A stretch of DNA of 64,000 nt, from positions 62,001-126,000 of the forward strand of contig NZ_VMSG01000011.1 in the NCBI RefSeq assembly GCF_007713465.1, in the 5' to 3' direction. Source of the stretch: Pseudomonas sp. H3(2019). GTDB lineage: Bacteria; Pseudomonadota; Gammaproteobacteria; Pseudomonadales; Pseudomonadaceae. The notes beneath the pieces were generated by a model. That model worked only from the letters and a program-made list of their open reading frames with translations, had not been told where the DNA came from and did no database searches. A program made the translations under genes and the position numbers. Below, in pieces: positions 26,229 through 36,431 of this stretch (positions are counted from its first letter, which is position 1; the number at the start of each line of letters is the position of its first letter).

Positions 26229-26272
26229 TCTCCCTATGAATCCAATTGAAGTGGTCATAGAGGGTCCGCAGC

Positions 26273-28189
26273 ATGTACCGATGGTTAACCGAACACCTTG
26301 GAAATGTGAGCGTCAATCGCAAGCTTGGCATCGGCTTTGGCCTGGTATTGCTCCTGACCCTGTTGATCACCCTGACCGGCTGGATTGGCATGAGCGGCAT
26401 CATCAGTCGCGGTGACAAAGTCGGTTATATTTCCAGCATCAATGTGCTGACCAAAGACCTGCGAATTGCTCGTCTGGACTATGAAGTTCGCCGCGGCGAA
26501 CAAGGCCCGGCGGCGGTCAACGACCTGTTGGGCAAGCTCGACGAGGGCCTGCAAGGCGCCCTCAAAATGATCGTGCTGCCGGCTAATGTGGCGATGCTCA
26601 ATCAGCAGATTGAAGCCGTCAGCGAGTACAAGCGCGCCTTTGCCGACCTGACCCAGGCCACCGCCAACCGCGAGGCCGCCCGCGCCAAACTCGGTGCCAG
26701 CGCCGATAATGCCGTGGCCCATGTGGCGGAAGTCGAAGCAGCCCTGCTGCAAGGTGACAGCGTCGCCCAGTTCAACAGCGTCATCGAGCTGAGCAAGTTG
26801 ATCCAGCAAGCACGCTTCCAGGTGCGCGGTTACACCTACAGCGCCAAGGTCGAGGCTGAGCAACCGGCGCTGGATGCCATCGACAACGCGCTGAAAAACC
26901 TCAAGACCCTGCCGGCAAAACTCCCGGATCAACACACCTCCAACCTGCAACAGGCCACCGATTCACTCATCGGTTACCGCGCCGCCGTCAGCCAGTTCCG
27001 CGACTCACAAGTGGCCAGCGTCGATGCCCTCAAACGCATGGCCACCCAAGGCGACCGCCTGATGGATCTGAGCAAACAACTGACCCAGGCACAAATCCTG
27101 GTGCGTGATGCCGAGACCGAGAAAGCCAAAAACACCCTGATGCTGGTCACTCTGCTCGCGCTGGCATTTGGTCTGCTCGCTGCCTGGAGCATCACCCGAC
27201 AGATCGTCATCCCGCTGAACCAGACCCTCAAAGTCGCCGAGCGCGTAGCCGCCGGGGACCTGACTCACAATCTCATCTCCCAGCGTCGCGACGAACTCGG
27301 CCAGCTGCAATGCGCCATGCAGAACATGACCGTCGGCCTGCGTGAACTGATCGGCGGTATCAGCGAAGGCGTGACACAGATCGCCAGCGCCGCTGAAGAG
27401 CTCTCTGCCGTGACCGAGCAGACCAGCGCCGGGGTCAACAGCCAGAAAGTTGAAACCGATCAGGTGGCTACCGCCATGAACGAGATGGCCGCCACCGTGC
27501 AAGAAGTCGCACGCAATGCCGAGGAAGCATCGGAAGCCGCCGTCGCCGCTGACCAGCAGGCCCGCGAAGGCGACAAGGTGGTCGGCGAAGCCATCGCCCA
27601 GATCGAACGCCTGGCCACTGAAGTCGGCAACTCCACTGAAGCCATGGGGCATCTCAAGCGTGAGAGCGACAAGATCGGCAGCGTGCTGGATGTGATCAAG
27701 TCCGTGGCCCAACAAACCAACCTGCTGGCCCTCAACGCCGCTATCGAGGCTGCACGGGCCGGTGAAGCCGGACGTGGTTTTGCCGTGGTTGCCGATGAAG
27801 TGCGCAGCCTGGCGCAACGCACCCAGAAGTCCACCGAAGAGATCGAAGAGCTGATCGTCGGCCTGCAAAGCGGTACACAGCAGGTCGCCACTATCATGGA
27901 CAACAGCCGCAGCCTCACCGACAGCAGCGTTGAACTGACTCGCCGCGCTGGCGGTTCGCTGTCCAACATCACTCGCACTGTCTCGGCGATTCAGGCGATG
28001 AATCAGCAGATTGCCACCGCCGCCGAACAGCAGAGCGCCGTGGCCGAAGAGATCAACCGCAGCGTGCTGAACGTGCGCGACGTCTCCGACCAGACCTCGG
28101 CCGCCAGTGAAGAGACCGCGGCCTCCAGCGTCGAGCTGGCACGGCTGGGTACCCACCTGCAGATGCTGGTGGCCAAGTTCAGGGTTTGA
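26273..28189 (+). CDS. Methyl-accepting chemotaxis protein with HBM sensor (McpK/McpS type)
   Basis: 638-residue chemoreceptor. First transmembrane helix at about 18-42 ([18 protein letters not shown]), a long all-helical periplasmic domain (about 45-285) of the helical-bimodular type, second helix at about 290-308, a HAMP domain, and a signalling domain with the hairpin-tip signature [37 protein letters not shown] receptors bind carboxylic acids: McpS in P. putida senses TCA intermediates and McpK (PA5072) in P. aeruginosa senses 2-oxoglutarate. Its place after rsmE matches the McpK locus, so a TCA-type ligand is inferred but untested. It has its own FliA-like promoter. Confidence 0.88.
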   Translation: MYRWLTEHLGNVSVNRKLGIGFGLVLLLTLLITLTGWIGMSGIISRGDKVGYISSINVLTKDLRIARLDYEVRRGEQGPAAVNDLLGKLDEGLQGALKMIVLPANVAMLNQQIEAVSEYKRAFADLTQATANREAARAKLGASADNAVAHVAEVEAALLQGDSVAQFNSVIELSKLIQQARFQVRGYTYSAKVEAEQPALDAIDNALKNLKTLPAKLPDQHTSNLQQATDSLIGYRAAVSQFRDSQVASVDALKRMATQGDRLMDLSKQLTQAQILVRDAETEKAKNTLMLVTLLALAFGLLAAWSITRQIVIPLNQTLKVAERVAAGDLTHNLISQRRDELGQLQCAMQNMTVGLRELIGGISEGVTQIASAAEELSAVTEQTSAGVNSQKVETDQVATAMNEMAATVQEVARNAEEASEAAVAADQQAREGDKVVGEAIAQIERLATEVGNSTEAMGHLKRESDKIGSVLDVIKSVAQQTNLLALNAAIEAARAGEAGRGFAVVADEVRSLAQRTQKSTEEIEELIVGLQSGTQQVATIMDNSRSLTDSSVELTRRAGGSLSNITRTVSAIQAMNQQIATAAEQQSAVAEEINRSVLNVRDVSDQTSAASEETAASSVELARLGTHLQMLVAKFRV

Positions 28190-28200
28190 GAAACCACCAA

Positions 28201-28231
28201 GATCGTTCCCACGCTCTACGTGGGAACGATC
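28201..28231. repeat. Single REP hairpin, GTTCCCACGC family
   Basis: GATCGTTCCCACG-CTCTA-CGTGGGAACGATC, perfectly symmetric with 13-bp arms. It lies in the 52 bases between convergent genes (chemoreceptor and ABC ATPase) and probably serves as a terminator for both. Confidence 0.8.
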
Positions 28232-28241
28232 AGTTACGAGG

Positions 28242-28976
28242 TTACAGAACCTGCCGCAAAAACACCTGTGCCCGAGGATCCTTCGGCGCATCGAAGAACT
28301 CGGCCGGCGAGGCGTCTTCGAGCAATTTGCCGTGATCGAAGAACAGCACCCGATCCGCAACTTCCCGTGCAAAGCCCATTTCGTGGGTCACGCAGACCAT
28401 CGTCATGCCTTCCACGGCCAGGGTCTTCATCACGTCCAGCACTTCGCCGACCATTTCCGGGTCCAGCGCCGACGTCGGCTCATCGAACAACATCACCTTC
28501 GGCTCCATGGCCAGCGCCCGGGCAATCGCTACGCGCTGTTGCTGACCACCAGAGAGGCGCGACGGAAACTCGTGGGCCTTCTGCGCGATGCCGACCTTTT
28601 CCAGCAAGGCCAAGGCCTTGGCCTCACGCTCTTTTTTTCCGCGCTTGCGCACGACTTTCTGCGCCAGGCAGAGGTTCTCCAGCACCGTCATGTGCGGGAA
28701 CAGGTTGAAGTGCTGGAACACCATCCCGACTTCACGGCGATAGGCGTTGACGTCGGTTTTCGGGTCCGCCAGTTGCAGACCGTCGATACTGACCGAGCCC
28801 GAGTCGAACGCTTCCAGGCCATTCAGGCAGCGCAGAAAGGTCGACTTGCCGGAGCCCGACGGGCCGATCACTACCAGCACTTCGCCCTTGGCCACTCGAG
28901 TGGTGACGTTATCGACCGCACGGACCACTTGGCCGCGGGTGTCGAAGACTTTTACCAGATCGCGGACTTCAATCAC
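28242..28976 (-). CDS. Polar amino-acid ABC transporter, ATP-binding protein
   Basis: About 244-residue GlnQ/HisP-type ATPase: Walker [11 protein letters not shown]-loop MVFQHFNLF, signature LSGGQQQR, Walker B VMLFDEP, and the switch His in VTHEMGFA. The GTG at 28976 ([12 protein letters not shown]) follows GGAGG and overlaps the permease by eight bases. A TTG at 28997 would add seven residues. Third gene of binding protein-permease-ATPase. Substrate is probably a polar amino acid; exact specificity is not visible. Confidence 0.9.
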   Translation of the reverse strand: MIEVRDLVKVFDTRGQVVRAVDNVTTRVAKGEVLVVIGPSGSGKSTFLRCLNGLEAFDSGSVSIDGLQLADPKTDVNAYRREVGMVFQHFNLFPHMTVLENLCLAQKVVRKRGKKEREAKALALLEKVGIAQKAHEFPSRLSGGQQQRVAIARALAMEPKVMLFDEPTSALDPEMVGEVLDVMKTLAVEGMTMVCVTHEMGFAREVADRVLFFDHGKLLEDASPAEFFDAPKDPRAQVFLRQVL

Positions 28977-29928
28977 TTTGCGCGAGCCTCCGCTCAAGCC
29001 GGCTGGCGATTTTCGACAGCGGCAGGTTGATCAACAAGTACAGGCCAGCCACGCAGAACAGGATTTCGAACGGCGAGAACGAGGTGGTGATGACTTCACG
29101 GCCACTTTTGAGCAGCTCGGTGATGGCGATGACCGACACCAGTGAAGTGTCCTTGACCAGACTGATGAACTGCCCGGCCAGCGGCGGCAGCACGCGCTTG
29201 AACGCTTGCGGCAGCACCACATGGCGCATCGACTGGCCAGCGCTCAAACCCAGCGAACGGGCGGCTTCGTTCTGCCCACGGGCAATCGACTGCACGCCAG
29301 AACGAATGATCTCGGCCACATAGGCACCGGTGAACAGCGACAGCGCAGCGATCCCGGCAAATTCGCGGGACAGGTTGAGCACCGTGCCGATGAAGAAGTA
29401 GAAGATAAAGATCTGCACCAGCAGCGGCGTACCGCGCACCAGCTCGATGTAGACGGTCGACAGATCGCGCAGGGTCGGGTTGTTCGACAGCCGGCAGAGG
29501 CCGGTCGCCAGGCCGATCAGCAGCCCGAGCACGCCCGACACCAGCGACAGCCACAACGTTGTCCACAGGCCCCACAACAGCGGTCCTGCCGCCCAATGCC
29601 GGGTCACGCCAACCACATCGCCTTCCGCCACATCGTCGCCACGGGCCACTTGCAGGCTGTTGTCATCAACGCTCAGCCGCTGTTCGACCCCGACGTCGTT
29701 GCGCAGGGTCACTTCGGCCTTGTCGCCGTTGCGCACCAGCTCGCTGACGGTGGAAATGTCCGCCGCACGCTGGGTTTCTTCGGCGTGATAGGCGAAGTAC
29801 TGCGGCACGCGGTTCCAGCGCCATTCGTAAGACATCAGCGAGGTGGCGTAGTACAACGCGCCAGCCATGCCGATCAGCACCAGCACGGTCAACACGTGCC
29901 AGGGCCATTGGGCTTTTTTCTGTTTCAT
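28969..29928 (-). CDS. Polar amino-acid ABC transporter, permease with periplasmic insert
   Basis: 319-residue HisM/GlnP-type permease. The first transmembrane helix (about 10-30) is followed by a non-membrane segment of about 80 residues (33-115) before the usual permease core begins at [16 protein letters not shown]. The EAA loop reads [30 protein letters not shown]. Most relatives have no such insert; it reads as two beta-rich units ([20 protein letters not shown] and [18 protein letters not shown]). The start at 29928 ([10 protein letters not shown]) was chosen because the longer frame runs into a REP repeat. A single permease gene suggests a homodimer. Confidence 0.88.
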   Translation of the reverse strand: MKQKKAQWPWHVLTVLVLIGMAGALYYATSLMSYEWRWNRVPQYFAYHAEETQRAADISTVSELVRNGDKAEVTLRNDVGVEQRLSVDDNSLQVARGDDVAEGDVVGVTRHWAAGPLLWGLWTTLWLSLVSGVLGLLIGLATGLCRLSNNPTLRDLSTVYIELVRGTPLLVQIFIFYFFIGTVLNLSREFAGIAALSLFTGAYVAEIIRSGVQSIARGQNEAARSLGLSAGQSMRHVVLPQAFKRVLPPLAGQFISLVKDTSLVSVIAITELLKSGREVITTSFSPFEILFCVAGLYLLINLPLSKIASRLERRLAQSD

Positions 29929-29970
29929 TTGCTTTGAAAGTTCCGAATGCTGTGTTGCCAGGGAAGCCGT

Positions 29971-30062
29971 CATCGCGAGCAAGCTCGCTCCCACAGTGGA
30001 TCGGTGTGAACACAACATTTGTGTCCGGCGCAGATCCTGTGGGAGCGAGCTTGCTCGCGATT
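29971..30062. repeat. REP doublet, GTGGGAGCGAGC family
   Basis: CATCGCGAGCAAGCTCGCTCCCACA at the left end and its inverted copy TGTGGGAGCGAGCTTGCTCGCGATTG at the right end. It separates the binding-protein gene from the permease gene within one operon and could set their relative expression by stabilising the upstream mRNA. Confidence 0.85.
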
Positions 30063-30090
30063 GAGGCGACGCGGTCTATCTGACCGGGCG

Positions 30091-30888
30091 TTATTCCATA
30101 TCCTTGAGCCAGGCGGAGTCTTTGAACCACTTGTCATGGATGCGATCGTAGGTGCCGTCTTCGTGGATCTGGTGCAGGAAGTTGTTGATGAAGTTGATGC
30201 TGTCGTAGTCACCCTTCTTCAGACCGAAGGCCAATGGCTCGTAGGTAAACGGCTTGTCGAGGAACACCAGTTTGCCGTTGCCGACCTTGTTCACTGCCAC
30301 GACGTTGTAAGGCGCGTCGTAGATGAAGGCGTCAGCCTTGCCGTTGACCACGTCGAGCACCGCTTCCTGCTCGTTGTCGTAGCCGTGGTACTTGGCCTTG
30401 GAGATCAGCTTTTTCGCGACCATTTCGCCGGTGGTGCCGAGTTTGGAAGTAATACGGTAGTCGGCGGTGTTCAGGTCTTTATAGGACGTGATGGTGCCTT
30501 CCAGGTCCTTGCGGATCAGCAATGTCTGGCCGACCACGATGAACGGTTCGCTGAAATTCAGGCGCAGGTTGCGTTCCTGGGTCAGGGTCATGCCGCTGCC
30601 GATCATGTCGAACTTGTCGGTCATCAGGGCCGGGATGATCCCGTCGTAGCCGGTGGAGACCATCTCCAGCTTGACGCCCATGGCCTTGGCCATGGCTTTG
30701 AGGATGTCGACTTCGAAGCCGATGATCTCGCCGCGCTTGTTGGTCATTTCAAACGGCATGTAGGTCGGGTCCATGCCGACTTTCAGCGTGCCACGCTTGA
30801 CTGCGTCGTCGATGGCACCGGCGTGCGCCGCGTTGACGGCAACCAGTGCCGTGACGCCGAGCAGCAGCATCGAGAGATACTTCTTCAT
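30091..30888 (-). CDS. Polar amino-acid ABC transporter, periplasmic binding protein
   Basis: 265-residue secreted binding protein: signal peptide MKKYLSMLLLGVTALVAVNAAHA, then a family 3 solute-binding fold (LKVGMDPTYMPFEMTNKRGEIIGFEVDI; the DMIGSGMTLTQER region holds the ligand-carboxylate Arg). The ATG at 30888 is six bases after GGGAG; ATG 30891 lies closer to it. First gene of a three-gene importer. The order binding protein-permease-ATPase between a chemoreceptor and opgH matches other pseudomonads. Ligand class (polar amino acid) follows from family; the exact ligand is unknown. Confidence 0.9.
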   Translation of the reverse strand: MKKYLSMLLLGVTALVAVNAAHAGAIDDAVKRGTLKVGMDPTYMPFEMTNKRGEIIGFEVDILKAMAKAMGVKLEMVSTGYDGIIPALMTDKFDMIGSGMTLTQERNLRLNFSEPFIVVGQTLLIRKDLEGTITSYKDLNTADYRITSKLGTTGEMVAKKLISKAKYHGYDNEQEAVLDVVNGKADAFIYDAPYNVVAVNKVGNGKLVFLDKPFTYEPLAFGLKKGDYDSINFINNFLHQIHEDGTYDRIHDKWFKDSAWLKDME

Positions 30889-31058
30889 CATCAACTCCCC
30901 TAACTCTTTGTGTTGTCAGGCGCGCAAAAAACCGATTTTCTTTTTAAAACCGATAGTTACGGACAGAAAGTTGTCCGGGCACACCAAAGAGGGGAGCGAT
31001 GCTAACTCACTCGTCCGTTTGCACAAGGGGGTGGAAGGGGATTTGTTGTTTTACCGAT

Positions 31059-31170
31059 GATCGTTCCCATGCTCCAGGGTGGGAATGCCGCCCGGGATGC
31101 TCCGCGTCCCTTCGTAAGCGTGACGCAGAGCGTCACAGGATGCATTCCCACGCAGAGCGTTGGAATGATC
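31059..31170. repeat. REP doublet, GTTCCCACGC family (slightly decayed)
   Basis: GATCGTTCCCATGCTCCAGGGTGGGAATGC on the left and GCATTCCCACGCAGAGCGTTGGAATGATC on the right. It lies in the 331-base gap between the binding-protein gene and opgH. The rest of that gap holds the binding-protein promoter region and the opgH terminator. Confidence 0.75.
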
Positions 31171-31181
31171 AATGGGCCAAG

Positions 31182-31217
31182 AAAAAGCCCCGCATCTTTT
31201 CAGAAGCGGGGCTTTTT
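31182..31217 (-). terminator. Rho-independent terminator of opgGH
   Basis: AAAAAGCCCCGC / GCGGGGCTTTTT, loop of 12 bases, two bases after the opgH stop codon on the minus strand. Symmetric, so it can also act on plus-strand transcripts. Confidence 0.88.
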
Positions 31218-31219
31218 CA

Positions 31220-33790
31220 TCAGGCCGGTTGTGCCTGGGCGCTCAGCGGTTTGAGCGGCAACAACGGTGCGTGAGGATCGGCTTTCACCGACGCTCGCCA
31301 GGCATCCAGCCACTGTGCGTGACCTTCGCTCCAGACCTGCTCATGCAGGCGACCCAGTGCCACCGGATCGCTCAGCAGTTGCAGACGCTCATGGTTGTTC
31401 AACCCGGCAGGGCCGGCTTTCAGTGCATGGCGAACCCGTTCGATACGCAGCCACTCGATCGGCTCGGCCAGACCGTGACGCGAAGTCGCCAGCGCGCACG
31501 CCAGGGCATTCTGCTGCGGATCGACCACGGCGCGGATGAAGCCGTCGTTCAGTGCGTGCCAACGGTTTTCGTGGGTGTACTGATCGGTGGCCAGCAAGGC
31601 CTGCGGCGGTGCGTATTCCTCAGGGATCAGGAACAGGCTCTCGTCGCGGGACTTGAGGCCCAGCTTCACGCGGCTGGAGATCACCGACACCGGGATCGAC
31701 AGCATCAACGAACCGACGATCGGTACCAGCCACCAGAGGAAACTCGGGTTCAGCCAGACCACCAGCAAGGCCCAGAAAAAGCCCAGCAAGGTTTGTGGAC
31801 CATGGCGGCGCACCGCTTCGCTCCACGGTGTCGAGTCGTCGTCACGTTGAGGCGAGTTCCAGGTCGCTGCCCAGCCGAGGAACGCGGCGAGTACGAAACG
31901 GGTGTGGAAAATCATCCGCACCGGCGCCAGCAGCATGGAGAACAGCATCTCCAGCAGCATCGACAGGGTCACCTTGAACTTGCCGCCGAACTCTTTCGCG
32001 CCCTTGGCCCAGATCAGGATGATGCTCAGCAACTTCGGCAGGAACAGCAGCACGATGGTCGTCGAGAACAGCGCAACGGCCTTGTCCGGGTGCCATTGTG
32101 GCCACAGCGGATACAGCTGTCGCGGCTCCATGAAGTACTGCGGCTCCATCAGCGTGTTGACCGCCAGCAGCGCCGTCGACAGCACCAGGAAGAAAAACCA
32201 CAGCGGTGCCGACAGATAAGACATCACGCCGGTCAGGAACACCGCACGGTGCACCGGGTGCATGCCCTTGACGAGGAACAGCCGGAAGTTCATCAGGTTG
32301 CCGTGGCACCAGCGACGGTCACGCTTGAGCTCGTCGAGCAGGTTCGGCGGCAGTTCTTCGTAGCTACCGGGCAGATCGTAAGCGATCCACACGCCCCAGC
32401 CGGCACGGCGCATCAGCGCCGCTTCAACGAAGTCGTGGGAAAGGATCGCCCCCGCAAATGCGCCTTTGCCGGGCAACGGCGCCAGGGCGCAGTGCTCGAT
32501 GAACGGCTTCATGCGGATGATCGCGTTGTGGCCCCAGTAGTGGGATTCGCCCAACTGCCAGAAGTGCAGGCCGGCGGTAAACAGCGGACCGTAAACCCGC
32601 GTGGCGAACTGCTGCATGCGCGCATACAGCGTGTCCATGCCCGAGGCGCGTGGCGCAGTCTGAATGATCCCGGCGTCCGGCGTGGCTTCCATCAAGCGCA
32701 CCAGACTGGTCAGGCATTCGCCGCTCATCACGCTGTCGGCGTCGAGTACGACCATGTATTTGTAATCACCGCCCCAACGACGGCAGAAGTCGTCGAGGTT
32801 GCCGCTCTTGCGTTTCACGCGACGGCGACGACGGCGATAGAAGATCCTGCCGAAGCCCTTGGCTTCGCGGCAGACGTCCAGCCAGGCTTGCTGCTCGGCA
32901 ACGCAGATATCGGTGTCGTTACTGTCACTGAGGACAAAGAAGTCGAAGCGATCCAGGTCACCGGTGGCGGCGACCGACTCGAAGGTCGCGCGCAAACCGG
33001 CGAACACCCGCGGTACGTCTTCGTTGCAGATCGGCATCACCAATGCAGTGCGAGCGTCCTTGGGAATCGGCTCGTTGCCGGCGCTGGCACCGGAAATGCG
33101 GTACTTGTCGTGCCCGGTGAGCAATTCGAGGAAGCCCATCAGTGCGGTCCAGAAACCGGCCGATACCCAGCAGAACAGAATCCCGAACAGAATCAGGATG
33201 CTGGTTTGCAAGGCATAGGGCAGCACTTGCGTGGCGGTCTGGAGCAGCGGTTGGTGCAGGACTTCGTTGAGGTCGACGAACGACCAGCCCTGGTACGGCA
33301 TGATGCCTTTCATGTACCAGCCCGCAACGATAGTCTGGCCCAGCATCAACACCAGCAGGATGTAGCGGCGGATCGAACCGACGGTACGCCAGCGAGCCGC
33401 CGGCAGCACGCGCTCATCCTTCGGCGGTGCCGGAGGGTTGGTGCGACCGGTCAGGCGACGCCAGCCCCGCACCAGGATATTGGTACGCCATGGCTCGGGC
33501 ACGACCTTGGTCCGACGAATCGGCGGGGTTGCCTTCAGGCACACACGACCGCTGGCGTCGAGCGCCAACATCTCGGCCTCCTCCAGCTCCTCGGCGGAGT
33601 TGAGGGTCAGCCGGCGACCGACCGAAGCCTGGTTCGCTTCGCCCGGTGCGTCGAAGGTCTTCGACGACAGGCGCTCATGCAGTTCGCTGAAAGATGTGCA
33701 GCCCGCAAGTTCTGCGCGCTGCTCATCGGTCATTGGCAGGTGCGCCAGATACTCATTGAGAGTTTCTGGCTGTACTTGGGAATTACTCAT
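31220..33790 (-). CDS. opgH: Glucans biosynthesis glucosyltransferase OpgH (MdoH)
   Basis: 856-residue inner-membrane glycosyltransferase family 2 enzyme that builds the beta-1,2 backbone of osmoregulated periplasmic glucans from UDP-glucose. A cytoplasmic N-terminal region is followed by membrane helices, the GT2 domain with [10 protein letters not shown] (DxD-type), DSND and the processive QxxRW-like DRRWCHGN, then several C-terminal helices. The ATG overlaps the opgG stop by eight bases. It ends in a strong terminator. High confidence. Confidence 0.96.
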   Translation of the reverse strand: MSNSQVQPETLNEYLAHLPMTDEQRAELAGCTSFSELHERLSSKTFDAPGEANQASVGRRLTLNSAEELEEAEMLALDASGRVCLKATPPIRRTKVVPEPWRTNILVRGWRRLTGRTNPPAPPKDERVLPAARWRTVGSIRRYILLVLMLGQTIVAGWYMKGIMPYQGWSFVDLNEVLHQPLLQTATQVLPYALQTSILILFGILFCWVSAGFWTALMGFLELLTGHDKYRISGASAGNEPIPKDARTALVMPICNEDVPRVFAGLRATFESVAATGDLDRFDFFVLSDSNDTDICVAEQQAWLDVCREAKGFGRIFYRRRRRRVKRKSGNLDDFCRRWGGDYKYMVVLDADSVMSGECLTSLVRLMEATPDAGIIQTAPRASGMDTLYARMQQFATRVYGPLFTAGLHFWQLGESHYWGHNAIIRMKPFIEHCALAPLPGKGAFAGAILSHDFVEAALMRRAGWGVWIAYDLPGSYEELPPNLLDELKRDRRWCHGNLMNFRLFLVKGMHPVHRAVFLTGVMSYLSAPLWFFFLVLSTALLAVNTLMEPQYFMEPRQLYPLWPQWHPDKAVALFSTTIVLLFLPKLLSIILIWAKGAKEFGGKFKVTLSMLLEMLFSMLLAPVRMIFHTRFVLAAFLGWAATWNSPQRDDDSTPWSEAVRRHGPQTLLGFFWALLVVWLNPSFLWWLVPIVGSLMLSIPVSVISSRVKLGLKSRDESLFLIPEEYAPPQALLATDQYTHENRWHALNDGFIRAVVDPQQNALACALATSRHGLAEPIEWLRIERVRHALKAGPAGLNNHERLQLLSDPVALGRLHEQVWSEGHAQWLDAWRASVKADPHAPLLPLKPLSAQAQPA

Positions 33791-35558
33791 CGGCTGGCAA
33801 CTGGTAGCTCCAGGTCTCGGTCAGCACTTGTTCAGTCTTGGCTGCATCCGGGGCAGGAGGTGTGGCAGGGGCTGCTTCGGCAGCGGCAGGCTGCTTGGCG
33901 TCTTTGTCTTTCACGTCTTTGGAGTCTTTTTCTTTCTTCTCGAGCTGCCTGGCGGCGATCTTGTCGGCCTTGGCAATCGAAGAATTGGCGTTCGGCAGCG
34001 AGGCCTTGACCGGCTCAGAGGCGACGATGTCCTTGACCAGCGCAGCACGCATCTCGGTGGATTTACCCGGGTCCTTGATCTTCATGCGCAGGGTCAGGCG
34101 CCAGCCCTGGGTTTCAGGGTTGTAGCGCACGCTGTTCTCGACCACTTCGGCGTTGTCGCCAACGCTGACCTGGCTGCGAACCGGTGCATCTTCCGGCAGA
34201 GCCTTGAGGGACGGGCCTGTGAAGTCCACCAGATAGGCAACGCTGCCATCTGGCTGACGAATCAGGTTGGATTGTTTCACGTCACCGGTGGAACGCAGGG
34301 TCTGTTGTACCCAAGCGCTGTCTGCCGAGTGCAGGGCAGCTTCGTCGATGGTCCAGTGCAGACGATAAGCGAAGTCCAGTGGCTGACCAGGCTCAGGCAG
34401 CTTTTCCGGGCTCCAGAAGGCAACGATGTTGTCGTTGGTTTCGTCGGCAGTCGGGATCTCTACGAGGTCGACGGTGCCTTTGCCCCAGTCGCCTGTTGGC
34501 TCGATCCAGGCGCTTGGGCGCTTGTCGTAGCGGTCATCGAGGTCTTCGTAGTGGCTGAAGTCACGGCCACGTTGCAGCAGGCCGAAACCACGCGGGTTCT
34601 CAACCGAAAAATTGCTGACGGCCAGGTGTTTCGGGTTGTTCAACGGGCGCCAGATCCACTCGCCGTTGCCGGCATGGATCGACAGACCGCTGGAGTCGTG
34701 CAGTTCGCGACGGTAGTTGAGCACTTTCGACGGCTGGTTGGCGCCGAACAGGAACATGCTGGTCAGCGGCGCGATGCCCAGTTTGCTGACCTTGTCACGC
34801 AGGAACATCTGCGCCTTGACGTCGACAATGGTGTCGCTGCCCGGACGCAGGGTCAGGCGGTAGGCGCCGGTGGCACGCGGCGAGTCCAGCAGGGCGTAGA
34901 TCACCAGGTGCTTGTCGGTCGGCTTGGGTTGCGCGATCCAGAACTCGGTAAAGCGCGGGAACTCTTCACCGGACGGCAGCGCAGTGTCGATCGCCAGGCC
35001 GCGGGCGGACAGGCCATAGGTGTGGCCTTTGCCGACGACGCGGAAGTAACTCGCGCCGAGCATGGTCATGATTTCGTCTTGCTTGTCGGCCTTATTGATC
35101 GGGTACAGCACACGGAAGCCGGCATAACCCAGCTGTTCGGTGGATTTAGGATCGAACTTCACGTCGCCGAAATCGAAACGACTCGGGTCGTACTTGATCT
35201 CTTCAACGGCGTTGGCGGTAATTTCGTTGATCTTCACCGGCGTGTCGAAGTGCATGCCCTGGTGATAGAACGACAGCTTGAACGGGGTTTTCTGGTCGGC
35301 CCATTCGGCTTTTTCGGTCAGAAAACGAATTTTCTGATAGTCCGCGAATTTCATTTCACGGAATTCGTTCGGCAGATTGCTGCGCGGAGCTTCGTATTTC
35401 TGCCCGGCCAGCTCTTTTGCCTTGGCCGACACATCATCCAGATTGAATGCCCAAAGCTGGCCGGCGCTGAGCAGGCAAAGCAAAGCAGAGCCCGTCACCA
35501 GTGCGTTTCGTAACCGTTTGGCAGACAATTTTGGTGCATTACAGGGACTAACAATCAC
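33783..35558 (-). CDS. opgG: Glucans biosynthesis protein OpgG (MdoG)
   Basis: 591-residue periplasmic protein needed for assembly and branching of osmoregulated periplasmic glucans. Signal peptide of about 37 residues (hydrophobic stretch [20 protein letters not shown]), then the OpgG/MdoG domain ([19 protein letters not shown] onward). The C-terminus carries about 60 residues of low complexity rich in Lys, Asp, Ala and Pro before ending [12 protein letters not shown]. The GTG at 35558 has GAGGG six bases upstream. Open codons further upstream run into a 160-bp palindrome and are rejected. opgG and opgH form one operon. Confidence 0.95.
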   Translation of the reverse strand: MIVSPCNAPKLSAKRLRNALVTGSALLCLLSAGQLWAFNLDDVSAKAKELAGQKYEAPRSNLPNEFREMKFADYQKIRFLTEKAEWADQKTPFKLSFYHQGMHFDTPVKINEITANAVEEIKYDPSRFDFGDVKFDPKSTEQLGYAGFRVLYPINKADKQDEIMTMLGASYFRVVGKGHTYGLSARGLAIDTALPSGEEFPRFTEFWIAQPKPTDKHLVIYALLDSPRATGAYRLTLRPGSDTIVDVKAQMFLRDKVSKLGIAPLTSMFLFGANQPSKVLNYRRELHDSSGLSIHAGNGEWIWRPLNNPKHLAVSNFSVENPRGFGLLQRGRDFSHYEDLDDRYDKRPSAWIEPTGDWGKGTVDLVEIPTADETNDNIVAFWSPEKLPEPGQPLDFAYRLHWTIDEAALHSADSAWVQQTLRSTGDVKQSNLIRQPDGSVAYLVDFTGPSLKALPEDAPVRSQVSVGDNAEVVENSVRYNPETQGWRLTLRMKIKDPGKSTEMRAALVKDIVASEPVKASLPNANSSIAKADKIAARQLEKKEKDSKDVKDKDAKQPAAAEAAPATPPAPDAAKTEQVLTETWSYQLPADE

Positions 35559-35605
35559 GAGCAACCCTCGCCGAAAACAGATCAAAAAACCAACGGCCAG
35601 ACCAG

Positions 35606-35765
35606 GCGGTCTGTGTGGTCGGTTTTGTGAGCGTACTTCGGCGCCAGGTAACCAGATACTGCGTTGCTGCTCCTCGCCATAGCGGGCTATGACTCGTCGC
35701 AGCGCCTTGTCTCTGGCTACCTGACATCCGAAATACTGCTCACAAAACCAACCGTACAGACCACT
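35606..35765. repeat. 160-bp imperfect palindrome, copy 2 (upstream of opgG)
   Basis: Centre CATAGC-GG-GCTATG at about 35678-35691, flanked by the shared core TGCGTTGCTGCTCCTCGC and ACTCGTCGCAGCGCCTTG. Left-arm CAGGTAACCAGATAC is matched by CAGGTAGCCAGAGAC on the other strand of the right arm; outward, GGTTTTGTGAGC pairs exactly and the ends are GGTCTGTGTGGT and ACCGTACAGACC. It ends 47 bases before the opgG start codon. Bases 35766-35993 beyond it hold no gene or clear signal that I could identify. Confidence 0.85.
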
Positions 35766-35993
35766 CATGCCAGGTTGGCGAGCATTGTTCCGACTCCGAT
35801 GGGGCTAAATGATTCCCCAAACGGTTGCGGACAAGTCTCTACCTAAGTCAAAAATGGGCCAACGAACGCTGATCCCCGTAGCGCGGGATTATCTAGTAGG
35901 CCGCGTTACAACGCATCAGGGGTAACAAAGTATTTATCGCGAAAACCCCCTGTTTTCGACCGAAACACGCCTGAAAAGATGTTTCAAGCGTCT

Positions 35994-36431
35994 TCAGGTC
36001 TGTATCAGGAAGGTTACCGGGCCATCATTGACCAGATGCACCTGCATGTCTGCGCCAAATCTACCTGATGCCACTTTGCCATGAACCTGCTGCGCTTTGG
36101 CTAATATATAGCCAAAAAGCTCCTCTCCCAGGGCCGGTGGGGCCGCGGTAGAAAAGCTCGGACGCAAACCGTTTTTGGTATCGGCGGCCAGGGTGAACTG
36201 CGAGACCAACAGTAAACCACCGCCGACATCGGCCAACGACAGATTCATCTTGCCCTCGGCGTCACTGAATATCCGATAGTTAAGCAGCTTATGCAGAAGT
36301 TTGTCGGCGCTGGCCCGAGTGTCTTGCGGCTCGACCGCCACCAGCACCAGCAAACCCTGGTCTACAGCGCCAACAACCTCCCCCGCCACTTCGACGCGTG
36401 CATTTCGCACGCGTTGTAACAGGCCCTTCAT
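35994..36431 (-). CDS. dtd: D-aminoacyl-tRNA deacylase
   Basis: Proofreading enzyme that hydrolyses D-aminoacyl-tRNA and glycyl-tRNA-Ala. 145 residues, with the two active-site motifs SQFTLAAD near residue 78 and the Gly-cisPro loop NDGPVTF near the C-terminus. Its ATG overlaps the pip stop by four bases (ATGA), indicating coupling. The start [15 protein letters not shown] is the family norm. High confidence. Confidence 0.96.
   Translation of the reverse strand: MKGLLQRVRNARVEVAGEVVGAVDQGLLVLVAVEPQDTRASADKLLHKLLNYRIFSDAEGKMNLSLADVGGGLLLVSQFTLAADTKNGLRPSFSTAAPPALGEELFGYILAKAQQVHGKVASGRFGADMQVHLVNDGPVTFLIQT

Noticed and set aside
31172..34009. A 945-codon open frame on the plus strand opposite opgH
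   Set aside because: It is the shadow of opgH: high-GC third positions keep the antisense frame open. The translation has no recognisable domain and abundant Arg/Gln, while opgH is unmistakable.
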